A stretch of 38,701 nt of DNA from JBKBMT01 sp046295655 (GCA_046295655.1 JBKBMT010000022.1:1-38701), one strand, 5' to 3'; numbered from the stretch's first letter, positions 8,523-18,009 are shown. Notes: generated by a model not told the origin, from the letters alone. Translations and numbers: made by a program.

Positions 8523-9218
8523 TCAGCACCCCGTGCCGCGGAAAACCACGCCGATCGTGCGCCACAGCAGGGACAGATCGGTGCGCAGCGAAAGATCGCG
8601 CTCATAGGCCCGGTCGAACTGGGCGCGCGCCGCAAACGAACTGTTGTTGCGCTCGGATGTCTGCCAGTAGCCGGTGATTCCGGGCCGGATCGCATAGTAG
8701 GCAGTGCAGGGATAAAGCGACTGCTGGCACGGCATCATGGGACGCGGCCCGACAAGGCTCATGTCACCCTTGAGAACGTTCCAAAGCTGAGGAAGTTCGT
8801 CCATCGAAGACCGGCGCAGCAGCCGACCGACGCGAGTGACGCGCGGGTCATCCCGCAGCTTCTGCGTCTCGTCCCATTCCTGCCGTGCAACGGGATCGGC
8901 CTCCAGATGATCGGCCAGCCGTGCTTCGGCATCGACCGTCATGCTGCGCAGCTTCCACATGCGAAAGCGTCGGCCATCCTTTCCGACCCGGATCTGACTG
9001 AAGAACGGCGACCCGCCATCCCGCGCGACCGCGACCGCAAGCGCCCCGACAAGCGGCACAACGATCGGTGCCGAAAGCAGAACCAGCGCCATGTCCATCG
9101 CGCGCTTGCCCACGTTGCGGTAGAACCCTCGCCGCCTGGTGACGGTCGTCGTGGCGGGTGATGCGACCGGACCGGGCAGCTCGGATCCGGGCGCGAAGCG
9201 GTGAAAAGGCATGGTCAT
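8523..9218 (-). CDS. Undecaprenyl-phosphate sugar phosphotransferase (ExoY-like, initiating)
   Basis: 231 residues from ATG 9218. Family motifs in order: KRAMDMAL with one membrane helix (about 38-66), FRMWKLRSM, the catalytic DELPQLWNVLKGDMSLVGPRP region, and RPGITGYWQ. These are the marks of PF02397 sugar transferases. They move hexose-1-phosphate from a UDP-sugar to undecaprenyl phosphate and so start each repeat unit. The short size with a single N-terminal helix matches the ExoY group rather than WbaP-like five-helix enzymes. It converges with the chain-length gene (stops 7 bases apart). A possible AT-rich promoter region lies about 165 bp upstream. An upstream in-frame start at 9323 is less likely because the added 35 residues show no family similarity. 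Galactose versus glucose cannot be told. Confidence 0.92.
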   Translation of the reverse strand: MTMPFHRFAPGSELPGPVASPATTTVTRRRGFYRNVGKRAMDMALVLLSAPIVVPLVGALAVAVARDGGSPFFSQIRVGKDGRRFRMWKLRSMTVDAEARLADHLEADPVARQEWDETQKLRDDPRVTRVGRLLRRSSMDELPQLWNVLKGDMSLVGPRPMMPCQQSLYPCTAYYAIRPGITGYWQTSERNNSSFAARAQFDRAYERDLSLRTDLSLLWRTIGVVFRGTGC

Positions 9219-9374
9219 TGTACAGAGCACCCAAACAATACTGACGCGACCTGTCCCCCAGACATCCGCCCCTCTTGCCTGCCCGCCCCCGATCGGGACG
9301 GAAGGAAGAGGCGCATGTCTCACGCCGCAGCTTCCTTTCGGCGCATTTGCCGGGAGCCCCCGACGACCAGCACC

Positions 9375-9426
9375 TTGACTGACATTTTAACGATTAGTTT
9401 GTGATTGCAGAAAGGAAATTTCTTTC
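9375..9426. promoter_or_regulatory. AT-rich putative regulatory island in the 9219-9559 gap
   Basis: The 341-base gap before the sugar transferase has no convincing gene. Its middle is a sharp AT-rich island in otherwise GC-rich DNA. On the minus strand TAAAAT (9384-9389) could be a -10, with a poor -35 18 bases away. On the plus strand TTGACT (9375-9380) resembles a -35 without a clear -10. A nested palindrome, GAAA-G-GAAATTTC-TTTC (9410-9426), could be an operator. No experimental support; the composition contrast is the main evidence. Confidence 0.35.
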
Positions 9427-9559
9427 GCGGACATCCAATTTGGGGCTTGACCGGCAGATTCACGCCCGGCCTGGCAGCCGTTTTCCTGCCGCATTTCGGC
9501 CGTGTCCGCGCCGCGGTTGCAGGAGGGCGTTGCACGGATGGGCCGGAGCCGGCCTCGGC

Positions 9560-9889
9560 TCAGGCCGATTCGGGTCTCGGGACAAGCAATGATGGCTCGC
9601 ACTGCGACATCGCCCGCAACTCCGACGGTCGGACAGCCCTGTGCGTCAGCCTGAGCCGTGGGTCTTGCCCGATTGTTTCCAAAGAGGAATTAGTCCGGGT
9701 CGCCGGGATGTCGCCGGTCGCCGTGCCGCGCGGCCGTCGGCAGGCGACCACCGCCGCCGCTGCAACCGTCGTCACCGCTCCCGCCGCCGAATAGGCGAGG
9801 AACGACAGCAAAGGGCCCTGGCCCGCGATAGCGCTTGCAAACGCGGCGACCGACCCCCCGACGATGCCGGCAATCAGTGATCCCAGCAC
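9560..9889 (-). CDS. Small two-helix membrane protein, unknown function
   Basis: 109 residues from GTG 9889, which has GAGGGGG six bases upstream. Residues 1-50 form two hydrophobic segments (LGSLIAGIVGGSVAAF and LAYSAAGAVTTVAAAAVVA) joined by a short SAIAGQGPLLS turn. The remaining half is polar and Arg/Pro-rich with no recognised domain. I do not recognise the family. It lies between the exopolysaccharide locus and smc, divergent from smc, and may simply accompany the polysaccharide genes. The hydrophobic half looks like a real protein; the tail is less convincing, and an earlier in-frame ATG at 9973 exists. Moderate confidence only. Confidence 0.5.
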   Translation of the reverse strand: MLGSLIAGIVGGSVAAFASAIAGQGPLLSFLAYSAAGAVTTVAAAAVVACRRPRGTATGDIPATRTNSSLETIGQDPRLRLTHRAVRPSELRAMSQCEPSLLVPRPESA

Positions 9890-10094
9890 GGCAACCCCCT
9901 CGGCATGCACCGGCCAAGTCTGGGCACTTCGGGTTTCCAAACCCTGAACCCTCTGAAAACCTCTCTGAAACACGTCGTGGTTTCAACATCTGGTTGGCGC
10001 GGGTCGGGGATTGCCAACATGCTGTGGCTTGCTTGACTCGTTGCGGATCCCGACTGACGATATCCGACCGGGAATCACTGGATCGGACGCCCAC

Positions 10095-13000
10095 GTGCGC
10101 TTTACCCGCCTGCGCCTAAACGGCTTCAAGAGCTTCGTCGACCCGACGGATCTTCTGATCCATGACGGACTGACGGGCGTCGTCGGCCCGAACGGCTGCG
10201 GCAAGTCGAACCTTCTGGAGGCACTGCGCTGGGTGATGGGCGAAAACCGGCCGACCGCCATGCGCGGCGACGGGATGGAGGATGTGATCTTTGCCGGTGC
10301 GTCCACCCGTCCGGCGCGCCATTTCGCCGAGGTTGCCCTCGTCATCGACAACTCCGACCGGCTTGCGCCTGCGGGGTTCAACGATGCCGACACGCTGGAA
10401 ATCGCGCGGCGGATCACCCGGGACGCCGGCTCGGCCTATCGCGTCAACGGCCGCGAGGTGCGGGCAAGGGACGTGCAGATCCTGTTCGCCGACGCCGCGA
10501 CCGGGGCGCATTCGCCGGCGCTCGTGCGGCAGGGGCAGATCGCCGAACTAATCAGCGCGCGCCCCCGGAGCCGCCGCCGGGTGCTCGAGGATGCGGCCGG
10601 GATCGCGGGGCTCTACCAACGTCGGCACGAGGCCGAACTGCGCCTGGCGGCAACCGAGGCCAACCTTGCCCGGGTCGAGGACGTGATCGAACAGCTGGCC
10701 CAGCAGCTTTCCGCGCTGGCCCGTCAGGCACGGCAGGCGGCGCGCTATCGCGAGATCGGCGAGGCGCTGCGGCGGGCCGAAGCCTCGCTCCTTGTCCGGC
10801 GTTGGCGCGAGGCGGATCAGCACCGTGCCGTGGCAGAGCGCGGCCTTGGCGAAGCCTCTGTCGCATTGTCGCGGGCCGAGGCGCAGGTGCGCGGGGCGAT
10901 CGGTTCGCGCGAGGCTGCCGAACAGGCGCTTCCAGCGCTGCGCGAGGAAGAGGCGATTGCCGGGGCGATCCTTCAGCGTCTTGCGCTCAGGCGCGACGCG
11001 CTGGCCGGCGACGAGGCGCGGGCCCGCGAGGCGCTGGCCGAGCTTGCAGCGCGGATCTCCCTGCTGGAGCGCGACGCCGAGCGCGAGGCCGCGCTGAACC
11101 GCGATGCCGGAGCGATGATCGAACGTCTGGACTGGGAATCGGAACAGATCCGGGGTGCGCAGAAAGGCCATGACGCGCGCCTCGATGTGCTGGCGGCAGA
11201 GGCTCGCGCCGCCGCGACGACACTTGCGGCCGAGGAAGCCGTGCTGTCGCAAGTCACCGAGGACGATGCGCGCCTTTCGGCCCGGCACCAGTCCACCCGT
11301 CGGTTGCGTGACGAAATCCGCGCCACGCGCGACCGTCTGACTGCCGAGGCCGCAAGCGCATCCGCCGCAGCGCAGGACGCCGAGGCAGCGCTTGGTCGTG
11401 CGCAGGCGGCACATGCTGCCGCAAGGGCTGCCCGCGACGTGGCCGAGGCGACGGCCGACCGGGCCGTGACCGTGTTGACAGAGACCGAGGCAGCGCGGGC
11501 CGAAAGTCAGGAGCGCGAAGGCACGGCCCGCGCTGCGCGGTCGGCCGCCGAGGGCGAGGCCAATGCCCTGCGCGCCGAGATCGCGGCCGTGGCACGGCTG
11601 ATCCAGCGCGAATCGGGTGAGGCCGGCGCTATTCTGGACCGGGTCGAGGCCGACCCGGGCTACGAGGCGGCGCTGGGCGCCGCGCTGGCCGACGACCTTC
11701 GCATGCCCGAGGCCGGACCGGGCATCGCCTCGGGCTGGGTCGCGCTGGACGACTACCCCGAACCCGCCCGTCTGCCCGCGGGCGTAACGGCCCTGTCCGA
11801 TCATGTCCGGGTGCCGGCGGTGCTCGCGCGCCGGATCGCCCGGATCGGCCTTGTCGCCCGGTCGGACGGCGATGCCTTGCAGACGGCCCTGTTGCCGGGG
11901 CAGCGGCTGGTCAGTCGCGAGGGCGACCTTTGGCGGTGGGACGGGATGCGGGTGACGGCCGAGGACGCACCCAGTGCCGCGGCGGAACGGCTGCGGCAAC
12001 TGAACCGACTCACCAGCCTGAAGCGCGACCTCGAGGAAGTCGCTGCGCGCGCCGAGGCTGCCCGGCGGGCGCATGAATCGCTTCAGGCGCGCCTTGCCGA
12101 CCTGACCCGGGCCGACCAGATGGCGCGCGAAGCCCGCCGGGCGGCGGACCAGGCGCTTGCCGAGGCATCGCGCGAGTTGAGCCGCGCCGAAGCCGATCAG
12201 GCGATGGTCGCCGGCCGGCTGGAAACTGCGCGGGCCTCGGCGGCGCGGCTTGCGGCCGAGGTGCGCGATGCCTCGGCACGCCACGCCGAGGCCGAGGCGA
12301 TGCTTGCCGCCCTTCCGGCGCTCGACGAGAGCCGCGCGCGTCTCGATGCGGCACGGGCGGCCGTGGAGGCAGCGCGGGCTGCAATGCTCGCGCGCCGGGC
12401 GGCGCACGACGAGGCCCGGCGCGAGGGCGAGGCGCGGGTGCGGCGCCTGCGCGAGATCGAGCGCGAGCAGGCGGACTGGCGCCAGCGTCTTGCCACCGCC
12501 GAACAGCGCGCCGGCGAGCTGGCCCAGCGGTTGGAGGCCGCACAGCGGCAGCGGGCCGACGCGGAGACCGCTCCGGACATGCTTGCCGCGCAACGGTCCG
12601 AGCTGGCCGTCGCCATCGCCGAGGCCGAAAGCCGCCGTGCCCGTGCCGCCGACCGCCTGTCGCGGGCCGAAGCCGCGCTCCGGTCCGCGCAGGAGGCCGA
12701 ACGTGCCGCCGAGCGCATCGCGGCGGATTGCCGCGAAGGCCGGGCGCGGGCGGAAGCGCGGCTCGATGCCGCGGCCGAGGCGCTGTCGGTGGCTGAGGCG
12801 CGGATTGCGGAGGATACCGGTGCGGGTGTCGCCGATCTGCTCGAACGCCTCGGGATAGACCCCGACGCAATGGCCAGTGCCGAGGTTCTGGAGGCCGAGA
12901 TCGCGCAGCTGCGCCGGGCCCGCGAGGCGCTCGGAGCGGTGAACCTGCGAGCCGAAGAGGATGCGCGGCAGGTCGAGGCCGAACACGCGACGCTGAAGCG

Positions 13001-13550
13001 GGAAAAGCTCGATCTCGAGGAAGCGGTGCGGAAGCTGCGCAGCGGCATCGCCGCACTGAACCGCGAGGGGCGCGAGCGGCTTCTGACCGCATTCGAGCAG
13101 GTCAATGCGAGCTTTGCCGCGCTGTTCACCCATCTGTTCGGAGGCGGCGAGGCGCGGCTCGTCCTGGTGGAATCCGATGATCCGCTGGAGGCCGGGCTGG
13201 AAATCATGTGCCAGCCGCCGGGCAAGCGACTGTCCACCCTGTCGCTGCTGTCGGGGGGAGAGCAGACGCTGACCGCACTGGCCCTGATCTTCGCAGTGTT
13301 CCTGACCAACCCTTCGCCGATCTGCGTGCTGGACGAGGTGGATGCGCCGCTCGACGATGCCAATGTGGCGCGGTTCTGCGATCTGCTGGACGAGATGACG
13401 CGGCGGACCGAGACGCGGTTCCTGATCATCACCCATCATGCAGTGACCATGTCGCGCATGGACCGGCTGTTCGGCGTGACGATGGCCGAACAGGGCGTAA
13501 GCCAGCTGGTCAGCGTCGATCTGAGGCGTGCCGAGCAGATGGTCGCCTGA
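10095..13550 (+). CDS. smc: Chromosome segregation protein SMC
   Basis: 1151 residues from GTG 10095, the usual length in Rhodobacteraceae; an in-frame ATG at 10011 would add 28 atypical residues. N-terminal ATPase lobe: MRFTRLRLNGFKSF start and Walker A GPNGCGKS (31-38). Two long Ala/Arg/Glu-rich coiled coils flank a hinge at roughly 510-650. C-terminal lobe: signature LSGGEQ (1052-1057) and Walker B VLDE (Asp1080, Glu1081), with the D-loop DAPLDDANVARF and the switch His in ITHH. SMC dimers with ScpA/ScpB compact and individualise chromosomes by ATP-driven loop extrusion. scpAB are not adjacent here. It converges with the aminotransferase gene, stops 6 bases apart, with no terminator hairpin seen between them. 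Confidence 0.97.
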   Translation: MRFTRLRLNGFKSFVDPTDLLIHDGLTGVVGPNGCGKSNLLEALRWVMGENRPTAMRGDGMEDVIFAGASTRPARHFAEVALVIDNSDRLAPAGFNDADTLEIARRITRDAGSAYRVNGREVRARDVQILFADAATGAHSPALVRQGQIAELISARPRSRRRVLEDAAGIAGLYQRRHEAELRLAATEANLARVEDVIEQLAQQLSALARQARQAARYREIGEALRRAEASLLVRRWREADQHRAVAERGLGEASVALSRAEAQVRGAIGSREAAEQALPALREEEAIAGAILQRLALRRDALAGDEARAREALAELAARISLLERDAEREAALNRDAGAMIERLDWESEQIRGAQKGHDARLDVLAAEARAAATTLAAEEAVLSQVTEDDARLSARHQSTRRLRDEIRATRDRLTAEAASASAAAQDAEAALGRAQAAHAAARAARDVAEATADRAVTVLTETEAARAESQEREGTARAARSAAEGEANALRAEIAAVARLIQRESGEAGAILDRVEADPGYEAALGAALADDLRMPEAGPGIASGWVALDDYPEPARLPAGVTALSDHVRVPAVLARRIARIGLVARSDGDALQTALLPGQRLVSREGDLWRWDGMRVTAEDAPSAAAERLRQLNRLTSLKRDLEEVAARAEAARRAHESLQARLADLTRADQMAREARRAADQALAEASRELSRAEADQAMVAGRLETARASAARLAAEVRDASARHAEAEAMLAALPALDESRARLDAARAAVEAARAAMLARRAAHDEARREGEARVRRLREIEREQADWRQRLATAEQRAGELAQRLEAAQRQRADAETAPDMLAAQRSELAVAIAEAESRRARAADRLSRAEAALRSAQEAERAAERIAADCREGRARAEARLDAAAEALSVAEARIAEDTGAGVADLLERLGIDPDAMASAEVLEAEIAQLRRAREALGAVNLRAEEDARQVEAEHATLKREKLDLEEAVRKLRSGIAALNREGRERLLTAFEQVNASFAALFTHLFGGGEARLVLVESDDPLEAGLEIMCQPPGKRLSTLSLLSGGEQTLTALALIFAVFLTNPSPICVLDEVDAPLDDANVARFCDLLDEMTRRTETRFLIITHHAVTMSRMDRLFGVTMAEQGVSQLVSVDLRRAEQMVA

Positions 13551-13556
13551 GGCGGA

Positions 13557-14885
13557 TCAGGCGGCCAGTGCCCGGTCGATGGCGCCGGCCAGCTTGCCGG
13601 TCAGTTCCCCGATCTGATCCTCGGTGATGATGAACGGCGGCGCCAGCAGGACATGGTCGCCCCGCACACCGTCGATGGTGCCGCCCATCGGATAGCAGAT
13701 CAGCCCCGCCGCCATGGCCTCGGACTTGATGCGGGCGTGCAGCTTGCGGTCCGGGTCGAACGGCGCCTTGGTCTCGCGGTCGGCGACCAGTTCGATGCCG
13801 CGGAACAGGCCGCGGCCGCGGATGTCGCCGACATGGGGATGCTGCCCCAGTCGTTCGCGCAGCGCCGAATCCAGCTGCGCGCCCATCTGCCGGACCCGCG
13901 CGAGCAACCCCCGGTCGCGGATCGCGCGCAGCACTGCGCCGGCACCGGCCGCCGCCATCGCATGGCCCATATAGGTATGGCCGTGCTGGAAGAACCCGCT
14001 GCCCGAGGCAATGGCGTCGTAGATCCGGCCGGTGGTCAGCAAGGCCCCGATCGGCTGATAGCCCGCGCCCAGACCCTTGGCGATGGTGATCATGTCCGGT
14101 GCAACACCGTCCTCGAGGCAGGCGAAAAGATGCCCGGTCCGGCCCATGCCGCACATCACCTCGTCGAGGATCAGCAGGACGCCGTGCCGGTCGCAAATCT
14201 CGCGGATGCGCCGCAGATAGCCCGGCACCGCCGGCACCGCCCCGGCGGTTGCGCCGACAACGGGCTCGGCGATGAAGGCCATCACCGTCTCGGGTCCGAG
14301 GCGCCCGATCTCTGCCTCCAGCTCGTCCGCGATGCGACGGCCATAGGCATCGGCGCTTTCGTCGTCCCGGCGGTCCCGGTATTCGTAGCAGGGCGCAATG
14401 TGGCTGACCTCGGTCAGAAGTGGCGCGAACTGCGCCCTGCGCCACAGATTCCCGCCTGCCGCCAGCGCGCCCAGCGTATTCCCGTGATAGCTTTGCCGAC
14501 GCGCGATGATCCGGTGACGCCGGGGCTGGCCGATTTCGAGGAAATACTGGCGCGCGAGCTTCAGCGCCGCCTCCACCGCCTCGGACCCGCCGGACACGAG
14601 ATAGACCCGGTCGATCCCCTCGGGTGCACCCGCGACCAGCAGATCCGCCAGATCCTCGGCCGCTTCCGTGGTGAAGAATCCGGTATGGGCGAAGGCGATG
14701 CGGTCGAGCTGGGCGTGGATCGCTGCCCGCACATCGGGGTCGGAATGGCCGAGACAGGACACTGCCGCCCCACCCGATCCGTCCAGGTATCGATTGCCGT
14801 TCCTGTCGACGATGTAGCAGCCGTCGCCTTCGGTCGCTATCGGAAGCGTGCCCCGTGTCGAGCGCCCGAACACATGCCCCGGCAT
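13557..14885 (-). CDS. Class III (omega) aminotransferase, PLP-dependent
   Basis: 442 residues of fold-type I class III aminotransferase. Seen: the SGGSEAVEAALKLAR phosphate-binding segment (98-112), SYHGNT (132-137), Asp241 in LILDEVMCGMGRTG, Schiff-base Lys270 in TIAKGLGAGYQPIGA, and the HGHTYMGH segment. Such enzymes move an amino group from an omega-amino acid or amine to pyruvate or 2-oxoglutarate in the cytoplasm. It is the last gene of a TAXI-TRAP operon, starting 3 bases after the universal stress protein stop. It therefore probably metabolises the imported compound. Substrate (taurine, beta-alanine, GABA, a diamine or similar) is not predictable from sequence alone. A link with beta-alanine released by the pyrimidine operon elsewhere in the window is possible but speculative. 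Confidence 0.92.
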   Translation of the reverse strand: MPGHVFGRSTRGTLPIATEGDGCYIVDRNGNRYLDGSGGAAVSCLGHSDPDVRAAIHAQLDRIAFAHTGFFTTEAAEDLADLLVAGAPEGIDRVYLVSGGSEAVEAALKLARQYFLEIGQPRRHRIIARRQSYHGNTLGALAAGGNLWRRAQFAPLLTEVSHIAPCYEYRDRRDDESADAYGRRIADELEAEIGRLGPETVMAFIAEPVVGATAGAVPAVPGYLRRIREICDRHGVLLILDEVMCGMGRTGHLFACLEDGVAPDMITIAKGLGAGYQPIGALLTTGRIYDAIASGSGFFQHGHTYMGHAMAAAGAGAVLRAIRDRGLLARVRQMGAQLDSALRERLGQHPHVGDIRGRGLFRGIELVADRETKAPFDPDRKLHARIKSEAMAAGLICYPMGGTIDGVRGDHVLLAPPFIITEDQIGELTGKLAGAIDRALAA

Positions 14886-14888
14886 GGC

Positions 14889-15311
14889 TTAGTCCCGCAC
14901 CACATAGACCGACTGCCGTGCGTGCCGGACCACGCGGGCCGCGTTTGGCCCGAGAAGATAGTCCCGCAGTTCCGGGCGGTGGGCCCCGATCACGATCAGG
15001 TCGGCTCCGGTCTTGTCGGCGGCCCTGAGGATCTCGTCGTAAATCGAGCCGTGCAGGACGTGCGGTTTCACGGTCACGTCCGCGGGCACGTTCGCGTTCG
15101 TCCAGGCGGTCAGGGTTTCGCCCAGCGCATGAAGCGCGTCGCGCTCGAATCCCTCGCGGAAGAAGGCGCCCACCTGTGCCAGCCCGAAATCCGGCAGGAC
15201 CGAGACGACATGCAGCGTGCCGCCGTCCAGGAGGGCAAGCGCCTCGGCCAGCGGCCTGCGCCAGCTTCGTTCGTCGGACAGATCGACCGGCAGCAGGATG
15301 GTGCGGGGCAT
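14889..15311 (-). CDS. Universal stress protein (UspA) family, degenerate nucleotide-binding motif
   Basis: 140 residues: beta strand TILLPVDLS at the start, HVLHGSIYDEIL (84-95), and ADLIVIGAH (103-111) before the last strand VVRHARQSVYVV. In ATP-binding members a G-x2-G-x9-G-(S/T) motif follows the IG. Here Gly109 is followed by Arg112 and then Gly121-Pro122, so the second Gly and the Ser/Thr are missing and ATP binding is doubtful. USPs next to TRAP transporters occur elsewhere: TeaD beside the Halomonas ectoine system regulates uptake. The gene sits between the TRAP permease (10-base gap) and the aminotransferase (3-base gap), so it is part of the transport operon. A regulatory role for this TRAP system is inferred by analogy. 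Confidence 0.88.
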   Translation of the reverse strand: MPRTILLPVDLSDERSWRRPLAEALALLDGGTLHVVSVLPDFGLAQVGAFFREGFERDALHALGETLTAWTNANVPADVTVKPHVLHGSIYDEILRAADKTGADLIVIGAHRPELRDYLLGPNAARVVRHARQSVYVVRD

Positions 15312-15321
15312 GGCTGTCTCC

Positions 15322-17964
15322 TCAGAACGCGGGCTTGGTCTGGCGCCGGCGCTGGACCATCATCACCAGGCCGAGCAGCAGGACGGCAGGCAGATAGAAC
15401 ACCTCCTGCGGCATCCGGTCGGCGGGTTGCTGCAAGGCGACGATCTCCACCTGCCGGTCGGTGTAGAAGTCGAAACCGGACAGAGCGTCGGCAAAGCGGG
15501 TGGCTGGCATCGGTTCGTCCATGGGCATCCGGTCGCCTTCGGGCATCAGGAACAGTCCGGTTGCGGCCAGCCGCTGCGCCGGGGGCGTCTCGTCCACCTC
15601 CAGCACCAGCGTGGTCCGTGTCATCTGTCCGGTGGCAAAGCTCGGCCCCTCGATCACAAGCCGCAGCCGGTCGCCCGGTTCGGCCTCGGCCAGCGCCTGT
15701 TCGAACTGCGCCGGGGGGCGATCCTGGTAGGCCGGCTGCACCCGGTCGAGCCAGAAGTTCGGCACGAAAAGGGTGAAGGCCACCAGAAGCAGCGCCGCGG
15801 ATTCCCAGGCCCGCGAGCGGGCGAGGAAATAGCCCTGTGTCGCGGCGGCGAACAGCAGCATGGCAATGGTGGCCACAACGAACACCTTGGTCGCCAGAAG
15901 GATGCCGGACGTGGTCCCGAGGTCGATGCCATAAAGGATCAGGGCGGGGTTGTAGACGAACAGGAACGGCAGCGCGACGGTGCGCAGGCTGTAGAAGAAG
16001 GCGGTGAAGCCGGTGCGGATCGGGTCGCCCCCCGATACCGCGGCCGCGGCAAAGCTTGCCAGGCCCACAGGTGGCGTCACATCGGCCATGATGCCGAAGT
16101 AGAACACGAACAGATGCGCCGCGATGAGCGGGACGATCAGCCCGGACTGCGCCCCGAGGCTGACAACGACCGTCGCCATCAGGGACGAGACCACGATGTA
16201 GTTCGCGGTGGTCGGCAACCCCAGGCCGAGGATGAGCGAGAAGACCCCGACAAGCACCAGCATCAGGAACAGGTTGCCCATCGAAAGAAGCTCGACCAGA
16301 CCGGCGAGTTCGGTCCCGATCGGGGTCCGGGTGACGGTCGCCACGATGATCCCGGCCGCGCCGGTCGCCACCGCGATCCCGATCATGTTGCGCGCCCCGG
16401 CGATCAGACCCTCGATCAGATCGTTCCAGCCGCGGGCGAATTCCGGCGCCGGGTTCTCGCCGCGGAGCAGCGCCTTGATCGGGCGCTGCGTCAGGATGAT
16501 GACCAGCATCACCAGCACCGCGTAGAAGGCGGATTTCGCGGGCGACTGGCGTTCCACCATCAGGAACCACACCAGCACCAGGATCGGCAGGATGTAGTGC
16601 AGGCCCGTCGGCACCACCTGCGCCAGCACCGGCAGGCGGATCTCGCGGGCGTGGGGATCGTCCAGTTCCAGGTCGGGGCGCCGGGCGGCAACCCGGAGCG
16701 CTGCAAGGTAAAGCGCCAGCACAACCGCCCCGATGACGACGCCCGAAATCCCCGGCGCCGCGGCGCGCAGCGCCCCGACCGACCAGACCGCCGCATAGAA
16801 CACCGCGCCCGCGATGACGAAGCCCACGGCAACCCGGAGAAGCATCCGCAGAAGGCTCTTCGATTCGCCGAGCGCCGGCATGTCCTGCTTCAGCGCCTCG
16901 AGATGGACGATATAGACCAGCGCGATGTAGCTGATCACCGCCGGAATGAAGGCGTGCTTGATGACGTCGAGGTAGGAGATGCCGACGAATTCGACCATCA
17001 GGAAGGCCGCGGCGCCCATGACCGGGGGCATGATCTGGCCGTTGACCGAGGACGAGACCTCGACGGCGCCGGCCTTCTCGCTGGTGAAGCCCACGCGCTT
17101 CATCAGCGGGATGGTGAAGGTGCCGGTGGTCACGACGTTGGCGATGGACGAGCCCGAGATCAGTCCGGTGGCGGCAGACCCCACGACCGCCGCCTTGGCC
17201 GGTCCGCCGCGCAGGTGGCCAAGGCCCGCGAAGGCCATCTTGATGAAGTAGTTGCCGGCCCCGGCCTTGTCGAGCAGGGCGCCGAACAGCACGAACAGGA
17301 AGACGAAGGCGGTCGAAACGCCCAGCGGGATGCCGAACACGCCTTCGGTGGACAGCCACTGCGAGTTGACGATGGCGGTGAAACTGCGGCCCTGATGCGC
17401 GATCAGGTCGGGGATCAGCCAGCCCTCGCCGAAATAGCTGTAGGCCAGGAAGATCGCGCCGACGACCGTAAGCGCGGGGCCCAGCGCCCGGCGCGAGGCT
17501 TCGAGGAGCAGAAGGATGCCGACGGTGCCGACGATGATCTGGGTTTGGGTCGGCAGGCCCGACCGGGCGGTGGCGGCCAGCTCGCGCGAGAACCAGAAGA
17601 CGTAAAGCGCGCACAGCGTTGCCGTGATGCCCAGCACCCAGTCGTAAAGCGGCACGCGGTCGCGGGGCGCGGACTTGTAGGCCGGATAGGCGAGGAAGGC
17701 GAGCGCGAGGGCGAAGGCCAGATGCATCGGGCGGGTCTGCTCCGACCCGAGGATCCGCAGGAAGGGGATATCCCCGGCGAACCAGAACTGCGGCTCCGCG
17801 ATCCAGATCTGGAACAGCGACCAGCCCAGTGCCAGACCGGCGATGAGGGCGGCGACCAAGCGGTTGCGCGGGCTGCGCGCGCCGCTGTCCGTCTGCGCCA
17901 CAAGATCCTGGAGTTCGTCGTCGCTGAACTTGCGCGCGCCCGATCCGTCCTTGCCGTCCTGCAT
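15322..17964 (-). CDS. TAXI-TRAP transporter fused permease (small + large subunits)
   Basis: 880 residues. A soluble start (SDDELQDLVAQTDSGARS) precedes about four helices of the DctQ-like part (residues ~35-165). A DctM-like part of about twelve helices follows, with GLISGSSIANVVTTGTF, the PPVMGAAAF segment and LGLGLPTTANYIV. The soluble C-terminal tail (about 700-855) matches the DUF3394-type extension, followed by a last helix (LLLGLVMMVQRR). Single-chain Q-M fusions are typical of the TAXI branch, which takes up carboxylates or amino compounds using an ion gradient and a periplasmic binding protein. It follows the binding-protein gene after 100 bases holding a hairpin, and is followed by usp and aminotransferase genes. 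Substrate unknown. Confidence 0.95.
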   Translation of the reverse strand: MQDGKDGSGARKFSDDELQDLVAQTDSGARSPRNRLVAALIAGLALGWSLFQIWIAEPQFWFAGDIPFLRILGSEQTRPMHLAFALALAFLAYPAYKSAPRDRVPLYDWVLGITATLCALYVFWFSRELAATARSGLPTQTQIIVGTVGILLLLEASRRALGPALTVVGAIFLAYSYFGEGWLIPDLIAHQGRSFTAIVNSQWLSTEGVFGIPLGVSTAFVFLFVLFGALLDKAGAGNYFIKMAFAGLGHLRGGPAKAAVVGSAATGLISGSSIANVVTTGTFTIPLMKRVGFTSEKAGAVEVSSSVNGQIMPPVMGAAAFLMVEFVGISYLDVIKHAFIPAVISYIALVYIVHLEALKQDMPALGESKSLLRMLLRVAVGFVIAGAVFYAAVWSVGALRAAAPGISGVVIGAVVLALYLAALRVAARRPDLELDDPHAREIRLPVLAQVVPTGLHYILPILVLVWFLMVERQSPAKSAFYAVLVMLVIILTQRPIKALLRGENPAPEFARGWNDLIEGLIAGARNMIGIAVATGAAGIIVATVTRTPIGTELAGLVELLSMGNLFLMLVLVGVFSLILGLGLPTTANYIVVSSLMATVVVSLGAQSGLIVPLIAAHLFVFYFGIMADVTPPVGLASFAAAAVSGGDPIRTGFTAFFYSLRTVALPFLFVYNPALILYGIDLGTTSGILLATKVFVVATIAMLLFAAATQGYFLARSRAWESAALLLVAFTLFVPNFWLDRVQPAYQDRPPAQFEQALAEAEPGDRLRLVIEGPSFATGQMTRTTLVLEVDETPPAQRLAATGLFLMPEGDRMPMDEPMPATRFADALSGFDFYTDRQVEIVALQQPADRMPQEVFYLPAVLLLGLVMMVQRRRQTKPAF

Positions 17965-18009
17965 CTGTCCCGGTCCCCCCTGATCTGTTGCATCAACTCG
18001 TGTGGCCGG

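Noticed and set aside
10548..13439. A 963-codon open frame on the minus strand opposite smc
   Set aside because: The opposite strand encodes a complete SMC with both ATPase lobes; the antisense frame has no domain and reflects codon bias.
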